64,000 nucleotides of DNA from Eublepharis macularius (taxonomy: Eukaryota > Chordata > Lepidosauria > Squamata > Eublepharidae): NCBI RefSeq assembly GCF_028583425.1, contig NC_072800.1:93217001-93281000 (forward strand), read 5' to 3'. Positions 31,901 through 38,000 of this stretch are shown here, piece after piece (positions within the stretch are counted from its first letter, which is position 1; every line of letters begins with the position of its first letter). The position numbers were made by a program, and so were the translations under genes. Below the pieces are notes generated by a model. The model saw only the letters and a list, made by a program, of their open reading frames with translations, did not search any database and was not told the DNA's origin.

Positions 31901-33283
31901 AATATACATAAAATAGCACCATTAGTTCTGATGTGGCACTTAAGATTCACAAGCTATCCTCTGATTTCTGCACCTGGGCAATCTGCTTTGCAGTTTGGTG
32001 CTTCCCTCCAAAACAGTGGATTCCATCCATCACCCTTGGGGTTCTCAGCCTCGGCAGAAAGATCCCCCCCCCAAACTGTAGACCCTCCTCAAGTTACTCT
32101 TGACTTGCTGCATTCTTGTCATGAAATCATAAACTCCACAAGACTTTTCAAACCTCGACCTTCTTTATGCATTCCATTATCCATTACGGCAAGGAGAATG
32201 CCCCTCGTTATCCTGGACCTTCTTTCCTTTTACCCTCACACCTGCCTCTACAAGGGAAAGAGAGTTAGAGTAAGCACCTGCAAAAACGAGCCTTGTCATA
32301 TCTTCATTGATCTTACGAAAGTGACAAACCCGCACTCTTGAGAGCTATGAAGTGAGACGCTCGTGAGCATCCTTGCCAAACAATCCACTCCTAGGCTACG
32401 GGTTCACAGGCTTATTGGCTTGCCCGCTCACACAGGCTAGTTGCGTGTGGCAGATCAGCAAGGGCAGAATAACAAAACCCCAAACAGTTTGTTTGCATCT
32501 ACAAAAACCTTGTCTCAAGCAACCAGAATATGACGAAGCTCTAGTTGAGTTAATATCTAAGATACGCTTCCCATCAACTGCTAAGAGTGAAAGAGCGTTC
32601 TGGCCAGTGAAACTTGTGAGATGCAGGAGGCGATACACCAAAGAGCAGCATTCTGGAGACAGGCAAGGAAGGACAGCAGAGGAAGAAGGCACCGACCTCC
32701 CCTCTCCCCCCCCCCCACTTTCCTATCTGACTCTCTTTCCCTTGCTGCCTCCTGCAGGGTCTTCTCTACTTTTGTACGCCAGACATTGCTTACAACCCGG
32801 AAAACCCACAACAACCATTGCTTATTCTGACAGCTTTCTTCTCCATCTCTTTATCCAGTTAACAGCTCTGTGAGGTAGGCAAGGCTGAGAGAGAGAAAGA
32901 GACTGAATGGGCCATAGTCACCCCGTGAGCTTAATGGCCAAGTGTAGATTTGAATCCAGGTCTGCTAAATTCTGGACCAGTTGTTCTCCCCCCACTCTCT
33001 GGAGTCGTGTGAACCCCGCCTGACCACAATCCTCTTCATCCCGTCTGCAGATCCAGTTAGCCTTGGGGCTCCTGGCCACAACAGCCACGCCCTGACTGTC
33101 TGCGCCAACCACAGCAGCGCCGCTGACCTCCTGCGGAGGGTGGAGCAGCGGGCACGGCTGATGTATAAGAGTAACGCCTTCCTACACTGGTACTGGAGAC
33201 ACGGCTGTGAAGAAGCGGACTTTGAGCAGGGCTTTGAGACGCTCCTCTCTGTCGCGGAGGATTACAGCCGCCTTGGGGACTGA
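15184..33283 (+). CDS. TUBZ: divergent tubulin, probable zeta-tubulin (10 exons)
   Basis: A complete spliced tubulin of about 405 residues. In order it has the N-terminal nucleotide-binding loop [13 protein letters not shown] (exon 1), CVDSEPKVV (exon 2), [11 protein letters not shown] (exons 3-4), the tubulin phosphate-binding loop SGGTGAG (exon 4), the [11 protein letters not shown] helix (exon 5), the T7-loop region [16 protein letters not shown] (exon 7), and the C-terminal [17 protein letters not shown] (exon 10). Nine of the ten exons join in matching phase. It is far from alpha, beta and gamma tubulin; [12 protein letters not shown] and DSEPKV resemble delta-tubulin, but the C-terminal half does not, so zeta is preferred and delta remains possible. 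Zeta-tubulin works with delta and epsilon at centrioles and the basal foot of multiciliated cells. It ends tail-to-tail with KIF9. Oddities: short relative to about 450 residues, and an uncertain exon 8/9 join. No acidic C-terminal tail is present. Confidence 0.75.
15370..16185 (+). mobile_element. CR1 LINE fragment, split by a MITE
   Basis: 15370-15535 (TTTGAATACTGTGTATAGTTCTGGTCC, GGCAAGGCTAAAGCACCTGGGG) and 15780-16185 (GGGTTGGACGGGTTTATGG, GAATAGACAAGATACC) are two parts of one CR1 3' region, interrupted by the inverted-repeat element at 15543-15772. Confidence 0.65.
15543..15772. mobile_element. non-autonomous DNA transposon with about 60-bp terminal inverted repeats
   Basis: The ends CCAAACTACAAGTGACG and (reversed) CCAAGCCACAAGTGACG continue inward as near-perfect inverted copies through GACACAGGTTGGACACTTGTC and GCTTCCCTCAAGTTTTG. 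CTGAGGG is duplicated at 15536-15542 and 15773-15779, a 7-8 bp target duplication that fits hAT. A related fragment is at 53405. Confidence 0.75.
16195..16400 (+). mobile_element. CR1 LINE fragment
   Basis: TAGAGCTGGAAAAACTGCAG, AGAGCCACCAAAATGATCAA and TTTTCAGTTTAGAGAAAAG correspond to the C-terminal coding part of CR1 ORF2. Frame is broken. Confidence 0.55.
16765..17160. mobile_element. Penelope-like repeat fragments around a CR1 3' piece
   Basis: 16765-16835 (GAGACCAACAAAATTATCTAG, reversed arm) and 17001-17160 (GTCTGATGAAGGAAGCATTTGATTTACGAAAGC then TTTTGTTGGTCTCGGAGATG) are palindromic arms; 16848-17000 (GGGAAGGAATTTTCCTCCAG, GGATCCTGGAGGTTTCGTGCC) is a plus-strand CR1 fragment between them. 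The ribozyme-like core CTGATGA...GAAA at 17071-17097 has a weak stem II. Confidence 0.5.
17968..18063 (+). CDS. TUBZ: TUBZ exon 2
   Basis: Acceptor CTCTCCTCCAG, donor GGTAGGAG. Encodes [20 protein letters not shown] and [12 protein letters not shown]. Phase 2 in, phase 2 out. Confidence 0.85.
18378..18688 (-). mobile_element. Sauria-type tRNA-derived SINE
   Basis: Reverse orientation of the 507-816 copy: AAGGTAGTCCCCTGTGCAAG, GGACGTTGCATCACGGCG, GGTGGTTTGCCATTGCC and the promoter boxes at the right end (GGATCAAACTCAGG, TTACCACTCTGTGCCAC). Well preserved. Confidence 0.9.
18690..19640. other. TUBZ intron 2, GC-richer stretch, nothing recognised
   Basis: 18960-19430 is noticeably GC-rich and rich in CTGCC/CTCCTC motifs with open frames on both strands, but there are no splice-bounded exons or a recognisable product. 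Confidence 0.4.
19640..19805 (+). mobile_element. 5S rRNA-derived SINE (3' part)
   Basis: ATTGGATGGGAGACCTCCCA is the 5S rRNA internal-control-region block, followed by GGCAATGGCAAACCACCTCTG, GGGGTCGCCGTAAGTCAGCT and GACTTCAGGGCAC. The 5' half of the 5S part is lost. Confidence 0.75.
20298..20525. mobile_element. Penelope-like palindromic repeat
   Basis: The left arm GATCCAGAGGAGTTTACTGT...CTAACCAACTTTATTGTAGC is inverted relative to the right arm AATAAAGTTGGTTAGTCTTA. The centre has diverged cores (TTTCAAGAACCACAG on one side, GTGGTTCTCAAAAG on the other), so the ribozyme-like motif is broken on both arms. Confidence 0.6.
20897..20949 (+). CDS. TUBZ: TUBZ exon 3
   Basis: Encodes [17 protein letters not shown] plus one base; donor GTAAGA. 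The acceptor is chosen at GATCGTTCAG because it alone of the three adjacent AGs gives the phase required by exon 2. Confidence 0.8.
20955..21115 (+). mobile_element. tRNA-SINE 3' part with (GAT)n tail
   Basis: CCAGCTCCCCAGCTGCATTGTGGGGATAA and GAAGAGCGGTATATAAGTGC match the SINE at 60.9 kb; it ends in about ten GAT units (21083-21114). It begins a few bases after the exon 3 donor. Confidence 0.6.
21508..21742 (+). mobile_element. 5S rRNA-derived SINE
   Basis: GCCTGATCTTGTCAGATCTCGG and GGATGGGAGACCACCAAGG are the 5S rRNA box A and box C regions; the SINE body follows (GGCAGTGGCAAGCCACCTCTG, GGGGTCGCCATACGTCAGC). A T-rich insertion splits the 5S part near 21560. Confidence 0.85.
21765..21920. 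mobile_element. Penelope-like palindromic repeat
   Basis: The inverted arms AAGCTTTCAAGAGTCAGAGCTCCCTTCTTCAG and CTGAAGAAGGGAGCTTTAACTCTCAAAAGCTT meet at GTACCTGTAT. The left arm is bounded by TGTTGGTCTGCAGAAGACCAG. Confidence 0.65.
21953..22168 (+). mobile_element. tRNA-derived SINE (GGGCTGTGGCGTAGTGGCAGAGC family)
   Basis: A nearly intact tRNA-like head: box A TGGCGTAGTGGCAGAGCACC, anticodon-arm CTTGGCATTTAGCAAG and box B AGGTTCAATCGC, then the body GTGAAAGACTTCTGCCTGCG and the tail TATAAGGCAGCTTCATGCG. It is a SINE because the body and tail continue past the tRNA part. A reversed copy lies at 26890. Confidence 0.8.
22285..22398 (+). mobile_element. L2-like LINE 3' tail
   Basis: TATGTAATCCGCCTTGGATC then GTGAGAAAGGCGGACTATAAAT and (CAA)n. 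Confidence 0.7.
22441..22647 (+). mobile_element. 5S rRNA-derived SINE
   Basis: GAGCTCAGAAGCTAAGCAGGG and TTGGATGGGAGACCTCCAG from 5S rRNA, then the standard body and a (CA)n end. Confidence 0.85.
22816..22953 (+). CDS. TUBZ: TUBZ exon 4
   Basis: Acceptor TTTTGCAG, donor GGTGAGTA. Encodes [20 protein letters not shown] and, at its end, the GTP phosphate-binding loop SGGTGAG, equivalent to GGGTGSG of other tubulins with an alanine in place of the usual serine. Confidence 0.9.
23124..23335 (-). mobile_element. LINE 3' end fragment
   Basis: Starts with (GTT)n and TTATTTATTGCATTTCTAGACCGCCC, then GGGCTCAGGGCAGTGTAACAG, the reversed form of a CR1/L2-type 3' end. Confidence 0.55.
23690..24120 (+). 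mobile_element. CR1 LINE, ORF2 C-terminal part
   Basis: One frame reads [18 protein letters not shown] and [20 protein letters not shown], the conserved end of CR1 reverse-transcriptase ORF2. The frame is broken on both sides. 23701-23783 contains a 41-bp direct duplication (TATATACCGTGTTGCTCAGG). Confidence 0.85.
24481..24622 (+). CDS. TUBZ: TUBZ exon 5
   Basis: Acceptor TCTCCCCTAG, donor AGGTGAAT. Encodes [20 protein letters not shown] through [12 protein letters not shown], matching the tubulin helix H5 region (YNSILxLxxL). Confidence 0.9.
24785..24900 (-). mobile_element. Penelope-like repeat, ribozyme-core subtype
   Basis: On the minus strand CTGAAGAAGTGAGCTGTGACTCAC is followed by AAAAGCTCACACC: stem II GUGAG/CUCAC is perfect but the GAAA box is changed to AAAA. 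Confidence 0.6.
25035..25222 (-). mobile_element. 5S rRNA-derived SINE
   Basis: Reversed body GTATGGCGACCCCACTGGGG and GGTGGTTTGCCATTGCC followed by the reversed 5S blocks GGTCTCCCATCCAATTAC and GCTTAGCTTCTGAGATCTGA. Confidence 0.85.
25426..25602 (+). CDS. TUBZ: TUBZ exon 6
   Basis: Acceptor CACCTGCCCAG, donor AGGTAAGC. Encodes [20 protein letters not shown] and later [26 protein letters not shown] corresponds to the D-x-x-x-x-x-DN/HEND motif after helix H6 start in tubulins. Confidence 0.9.
25836..25960 (+). mobile_element. L2-like LINE 3' tail with (AAT)n
   Basis: GTGCAATCCGCCTTGGATCTC, AGAAAGGCAGACTATAAAT and about 15 AAT units. Confidence 0.75.
26540..26870. mobile_element. Penelope-like repeat, three units on minus plus one inverted unit
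   Basis: From left to right: the reversed 3' end (GTAGCACCTTTAAGACTAACC), three direct units on the minus strand with a 52-bp period, then an inverted unit on the plus strand continuing into AAAGTTGGTTAGTCTTAAAG and the terminal CTACAGACTAACACGGCTAA. No coding part remains. Confidence 0.65.
26590..26775 (-). ncRNA. tandem hammerhead-like cores (three minus, one plus)
   Basis: On the minus strand CTGANGA boxes end at plus positions 26613, 26665 and 26717 (period 52 bp). GAAA partners are at 26644-26647 and 26696-26699; the leftmost one is mutated. The inverted unit on the plus strand has CTGAAGA at 26744 and GAAA at 26768. Stem II (GAGAGC...TTCTC) can form in each. Confidence 0.4.
26890..27085 (-). 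mobile_element. tRNA-derived SINE (reverse of the 21.95 kb family)
   Basis: CTGCCTTATATGGAGTCAGAC, GGCAGCAGTGCTCCAG, GAGGTCTTTCCCATCGCC and CCTTCTGCATGCCAAGCAG are the inverse of the SINE body and head. Confidence 0.75.
27925..28282 (-). mobile_element. L2 LINE 3' end, reaching the TUBZ exon 7 acceptor
   Basis: CATTTATAGTCTGCCTTTCTCACTG, CAAGGCGGATTACACAG and TTGGTGAAGCATCTCTTTGAG align in order with the L2 copy at 45440-45800. The similarity continues through CCTCCCTACAATGC to the pyrimidine tract and AG in front of exon 7. Confidence 0.7.
28283..28378 (+). CDS. TUBZ: TUBZ exon 7
   Basis: Acceptor CATTTTTGCAG, donor AGGTAGGA. Encodes [20 protein letters not shown] and [11 protein letters not shown]: the T7 loop/H8 region followed by the (V/C)P-x-P-x-x-x-F motif of tubulins. 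Phase 2 in, phase 2 out. Confidence 0.85.
28501..28800 (-). mobile_element. CR1 LINE, 3' end
   Basis: Begins GTAGAATCATAGAACTGGAA (reverse of the CR1 terminal octamer repeat) and continues as at 12.3 and 48.8 kb. Confidence 0.85.
28805..30224. other. TUBZ intron 7, nothing recognised
   Basis: No repeat family or further exon that I can support. Confidence 0.4.
30226..30281 (+). CDS. TUBZ: TUBZ exon 8
   Basis: Acceptor ATCACCCAG, donor CGTGAGTC. Encodes [18 protein letters not shown] plus one base, aligning with the loop and helix H9 stretch that ends in DPR in beta-tubulin. Entry phase agrees with exon 7. Confidence 0.7.
30762..31195. repeat. 33-bp minisatellite, 13 units
   Basis: Thirteen copies of GGGAGGGAACGGAGGGCTTT plus CCCACCGGTCTTG, in exact register (GGAACGG from 30771 to 31167 every 33 bp). 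The first units differ slightly (TGGTTTT). Because 33 is a multiple of three, four frames stay open for 148-270 codons; these are not genes. Confidence 0.95.
31238..31366 (+). CDS. TUBZ: TUBZ exon 9 (start uncertain)
   Basis: Encodes [20 protein letters not shown], then [16 protein letters not shown] and CWT, with donor GGTCAGTT. LAVARG matches the VAAIFRG strand of beta-tubulin. Position 31238 (after GCTCAG) is the only nearby acceptor in phase with exon 8; acceptors at 31225 (GACAG) or 31233 (CTGCAG) would add HCSSA-type residues that align better with other tubulins but disagree in phase. Confidence 0.7.
33051..33283 (+). CDS. TUBZ: TUBZ exon 10 and stop
   Basis: Acceptor CCGTCTGCAG. Encodes [30 protein letters not shown] and [17 protein letters not shown] to SRLGD and TGA. 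The F-L-H-W-Y signature is the tubulin helix H11/H12 region. Confidence 0.9.
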
Positions 33284-34866
33284 CCCGGACACTCTGGAAC
33301 TAGCAGCAGCCAGGAGGGACTTTGCCAGGAAATACTGTTCCGTGCATGCATGCAGGCCAGCAAGGTAGCAGAACAGCAGGAAGGAGTTGGCTTGACATAG
33401 CTGCTGCTTGGAGTCTGGGAAAGCAAACGGGGGTTGGCCAAAATCTAGGGCTCTCTTGGTCCATTTCCCAGGGAACAGATACCGCCCAGTCTTCTATGGG
33501 ATTTGTTCCAAAACTGCTCCCATGGAGGGAAATGTTTCTCAGGAGGAAAGCAGTAGTTGAGGGGTTAGCAACTTGTCGTCCCCCCCCCCCGCTAAATCCG
33601 CTCTTCTGCAGGACCATCAGTCCATTCGGCAGCCTCAGAGGCAAGAGGATGAATTGGACTTAGCAACAGGCCCCTTGGGGAGGGGGTGGAGGAAGGGCTG
33701 GACCTGGTCTAGCTGCTGACTCGACGCTTGAAGCCCCTTCCCCAAAGGTATTACAGACCAGGGGCCAGTGGGGCAGCTCCAAAAGGCATGCCTGACATCT
33801 CTGCTGACCATTCTGCGGCCTTGAACAAAGAACTCGAAAGAGTGTCCAACGGCTCCCCACCCTAAAAAAGAGCTACAGTATCCTTAATAGTAATAAGCTA
33901 TGTAAGAGAGAGAATTTTAAGAGAGGCAGCTCCTGTCTACTGCTGCCCCTGGGGTGATGGGAAAAGTGATCCTTGCCAGACACCTCCCTGCCCCGCTAAT
34001 TCCTGAGACCCAGGGGCACGCTTTGAGGCCAGGTGCTGGCGCTTCGAAACGAGGAGGAGGTTTTTGTCCTCCTGCCCCAAAGCAACCAGGAAAGCTGTCA
34101 GAGCATCCTTACGTTCCTCCCCCACCGCCCGCCCCACCCTTTAACCACAGAAAGCTGTTGGTCGGGATCCCACCGTAACGTAAATTCAAAGACTTGCACC
34201 TGCTTATATTTTTTTTATTTTTGGCAACTTGGAAAATCAGCAGCAGCTGATGGGAAAGTACTTCCTCTGCCAAGACCTCAGAAGCATGGCTTGCGGAAAC
34301 AACACTCTAAATGAATATTTTTCCCATCTGTGGTCCTGGGGGGGGGGGGGGGGAGGTTGTATTGGACTCAGTCCTGAATGAGGAGGTGGGGTACCCTTGG
34401 GCAGTTTGGAAAGCCAGGAGGGGCCTGCTCCTAAGCCAAAGGTTGACAGCCCTTTGCAGAATGAATTTAACCCAGCAGGGATGGACTGAGCGGAGGGCTA
34501 CTTCCACACAGATGAAAAATCATCTCCACATTGCCAGTCTTCCTTAAGAGTGGGCAATGTCTAAAAAGTTGCAAAGCCCCATCCCCTTTCGGTGGGGAAA
34601 TCCTGGATTTGCTTCGTTACCTGTACCATACAGTCTTTTCTGGAAATCTGTTTGTCAAGTTCAGTGATGGGGCCGGAACCCCGAGTTCTCTCCCTTCCAC
34701 CAATGTGCGTTTTTCCCAGCAGCATTCCAGGAGAGCTTTCCTCTCTTACTTACTGACCAAACCAACGGATGAGATTTGTACCAGAATATAAGCATTAATC
34801 CTCAAGACTCCTCCAGAAGTTTATTTTGAAAAATTTATTTGAAAATAAATGCGTGTTGACTCACAC
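33284..34866 (+). other. TUBZ: TUBZ 3' untranslated region (inferred)
   Basis: No AATAAA occurs between the stop codon and 34844, so the untranslated region is probably about 1.6 kb. It contains a G run at 34338-34353. Confidence 0.55.
34820..34849. terminator. interlocked poly(A) signals of TUBZ and KIF9
   Basis: AATAAA for the plus strand at 34844-34849. On the minus strand AATAAA (TTTATT on plus) occurs at 34820-34825 and 34834-34839. Cleavage 10-30 nt beyond each would make the two mRNAs overlap by some tens of bases. Confidence 0.6.
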
Positions 34867-34928
34867 CGGAAGATCAGTTGGTTTACGTTCCACCTTCAGA
34901 AAACAAGGCGGGAGCCCTCCTGGCTTGG

Positions 34929-35036
34929 CTACGTAGCGTCAAGCCCGGATGGAGGCTTGTTCTTCACCACAGACTGGATACCAGCGGGTTTCTTTCTCAT
35001 TTGCTCGAGTGTAGTCATGGCTTGGGAATACTTGTG
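34929..35036 (-). CDS. KIF9: KIF9 last exon
   Basis: Acceptor CTCTTGCACAG; encodes HKYSQAMTTLEQMRKKPAGI and a Lys/Pro-rich end to LDAT and TAG. Human ends soon after the corresponding LQQ. Confidence 0.85.
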   Translation of the reverse strand, partial: HKYSQAMTTLEQMRKKPAGIQSVVKNKPPSGLDAT

Positions 35037-38000
35037 CTGTGCAAGAGAGAAACAGAGGACTATTAGCCCTGGGGCTAGCAAGGAGCTCTGCAGGCCAGTA
35101 TGGTGTAGTGGTTAAGAGCATGGGACTCTGATCTGGAGAACCAGGTTGATTCATTCCCCACTCCTCCACTTGAAGCCAGCTGGGTGACCTTGGCTCACAG
35201 CTCCCTTGGAGCTTTCTCAGCCCCACCCACCTAAACAGGATGATTTAAAAAAAAAATTATAGACATTTTATTTAAAAGGTATGAAAATAGAAAGTGCATA
35301 ATAAAAGATTATACAGACACTACATTTGAAATTGAATTAAGACTTATACAAACTTATATAAACTACATTTGGAATTAGTTTAAGACTTCTACAAGTACTG
35401 CATTGAACTAATAGAAAATACATTCAAAATTTGCCATAACTAAATGTAATTGTATAATGGCTCTCCTTCCCTTCCTTGGTTACTTACACAAACTATAATA
35501 TCAACTTTTTTATTAATTATTTTCCAATGTTTTATCTTATCTTTATACTGTTAGCTTAATTCATGTTAATTTCTGCCTAAGTAGTCAAAGAAATCCTTCC
35601 ATTTCCCCCCAAATTTGGCTATTGGTCTATTATGTAGAGAAGTAGTTAATTTGGCCATTGATGCATATTCATAAATTTTCTCTATCCATTCTGACACATC
35701 AGGACATGTATCTTTTTTCTATTTGCTGCATATAGTACTCTTGCAGCTGCCACCACAGGGTGATTGTTGTGGGGATAACAACAACACTTTGCAAACCACT
35801 CTGAGTGGGCATTAAGTTGTCCTGAAGGGCGGTATATAAATTGGTTATTATTATTGTTGTTGTTGTTAGGTGCACCCTCCTCATGGTTGCATAGGTGCAG
35901 AACAAAAAATGCAAATTGGGAACTTATGGGTTGGGAATTTCTTGTTTTTCATGCATCTTTCATTGAAGAATGTGTAGGATTTTGCCCTGTTTTATCACTC
36001 ATCATTCTCTTCGTCCCGTCCTTTCTAAATCTCTCATCTATTAAAAACAAATCTGTGCATATGTGATGAAATTAAAGCATGCATGCCATTGGTAAGATGT
36101 CCTTCACTGGGTCCAGCCAATGTTTTAAAATGTGCAGAGGTTCCCATTTCACAGAAATCTTCCAGGATTTTTTTCTTTGTTATGAAAGGAAACCCTGCTA
36201 GCTGGTTGTCATCTCAAAATCTCCCACTACTCCCCCACAAGCTGCTTCTCTCCCTGGAAAGGAAAAAAAGTGGAGCCTACATAATGGCAGCACGCATTCC
36301 TGGCTGGAGGGCCCTTCCCAGTCCAGGCAGACAGTATTGGGGGGGGGGGCATGGTGCGGGAAGCAGTGTGTGTGAGTGTGGTCTTGTTCTTTGCTTCCTC
36401 TGTAGGAAAAGAAGTGATGCTTAATGTGACCAAGGGACAGAAATGATTGCCTGCCTTTGATGTGCTGCGTATTTGGACCGCTTTCAGTTTTGTTGTGTAT
36501 AAGCCAACCAGCGACACCTTCCTGCCTCTGGCCAAGTGAATGTTTTGCTCTGCCTCAGCTTCTCTTCAGGAGCATGCACATGATGACATCACCCACGTTT
36601 GGCATGGTTTGTATGCCATGTGGACAGGAAGCTCTTTCTGTAGGTCCAACTCGTATTAGCACTTTTTTTCTTACTATGGCCCCTGTGGCCTCCATTTCTT
36701 CGCTACCATTGGAGAACTTGGGGCTTTAAAAAAAATTAGTAATTGACAAATCACTATAGCATTATGATCTGTTGCTGTGATCTACTAGTTCCAGCTTTCT
36801 TTCTTTTTTAGGTCTTTACCCCTGTTCATTGCAGAGTTATAAGTGAAACTGTGTAAGCTGCACATTTCCTCTAACTCCTTGCAAAAAGGGCATCGATCTT
36901 CTTTCTTAAATGAAAGGAGCTAATAAATTGTTGCATTCAATCATCATAATGTTATAACACTACAGCAATTTAGCAATTCCAAGTGGAGGGGAAAGGAAAT
37001 GGACAAGGGGAGGTGGACTGTGGCAAGGAAAATGTAAGGAGAACTGCTGTGAAAATGCTTCTCTGCCTTCGCAGTATCAACAGAAGCGACAAAGAACTGT
37101 CTGCATCCAGGCAGAAATCTCAGGAACACTCGAGAAACAAGCCAGACTGAACCCTAAAAACGGACTCTGAGCGATAGTCCAAATGCTCATTTTGAGAAGT
37201 CTGTGAAATGCCAAGTTGTGCACATCTTTAATGAACATATATATAAAACAGACATCAAAATATATCATATGTATGTCAGGCCACCTCGCTCAGCCTGGTC
37301 TCCTCTGCCTGGTAGGGGCTCTCCAAAGTCTTGCTCCACGAAGGGTCTTCCTACCTTCTACCTGAGACCCTTAACTGGAGACGGTGCAACTGCTCTACCG
37401 CAGCCCCTAGTGGAGCCCAAACACCAGATTGGGCCCAACGAAAGACGTCCTTTTGCCAAAGCTGACAGCATTAGTTCTAAGGGGACCGTCAGTTCCTGCC
37501 CCTCCTCAGCCACCAGAGAGAGGTTTTACGCTACCTTGCGGTCAGTCTTTGCTTTAGCGTTGTAGAAGGAGACAGAATCCGGGCAGAACGGCAGCACTTC
37601 CTCCTGCATCCGGTCAAACCTCTCCTGCTCATCTTCATCCTGGGAGGAAGGGACAAGTGGAATGCAAGGGGCTCCGTGAGGCACTGACGGGCCTGCAGAC
37701 AGACACTGCAGACAGACAGTGCCTCCAGCAATTCAGAGCTGCAGGGTAGTGGTGTGTGAACATCAGTAGGAGGTGTACGTGCAAGTTTTCCAGTGCCAGG
37801 GTCTTCGAAATTCCCAGGCTCAGCATGCAGCCCCAAACAGGCAGTGAGTTAACAGAGCAGGTGGATGAAGTGCTGGCATAATTCCACTCAGGAACACACC
37901 TCCCCCCCCCCAATCTCAAAATCTGGGATGAGATGAGAGCAATAGTTGCTATTTATTTGCATCCAGGCAATGATCAGAGACGTTCATTATAAATGAAGTC

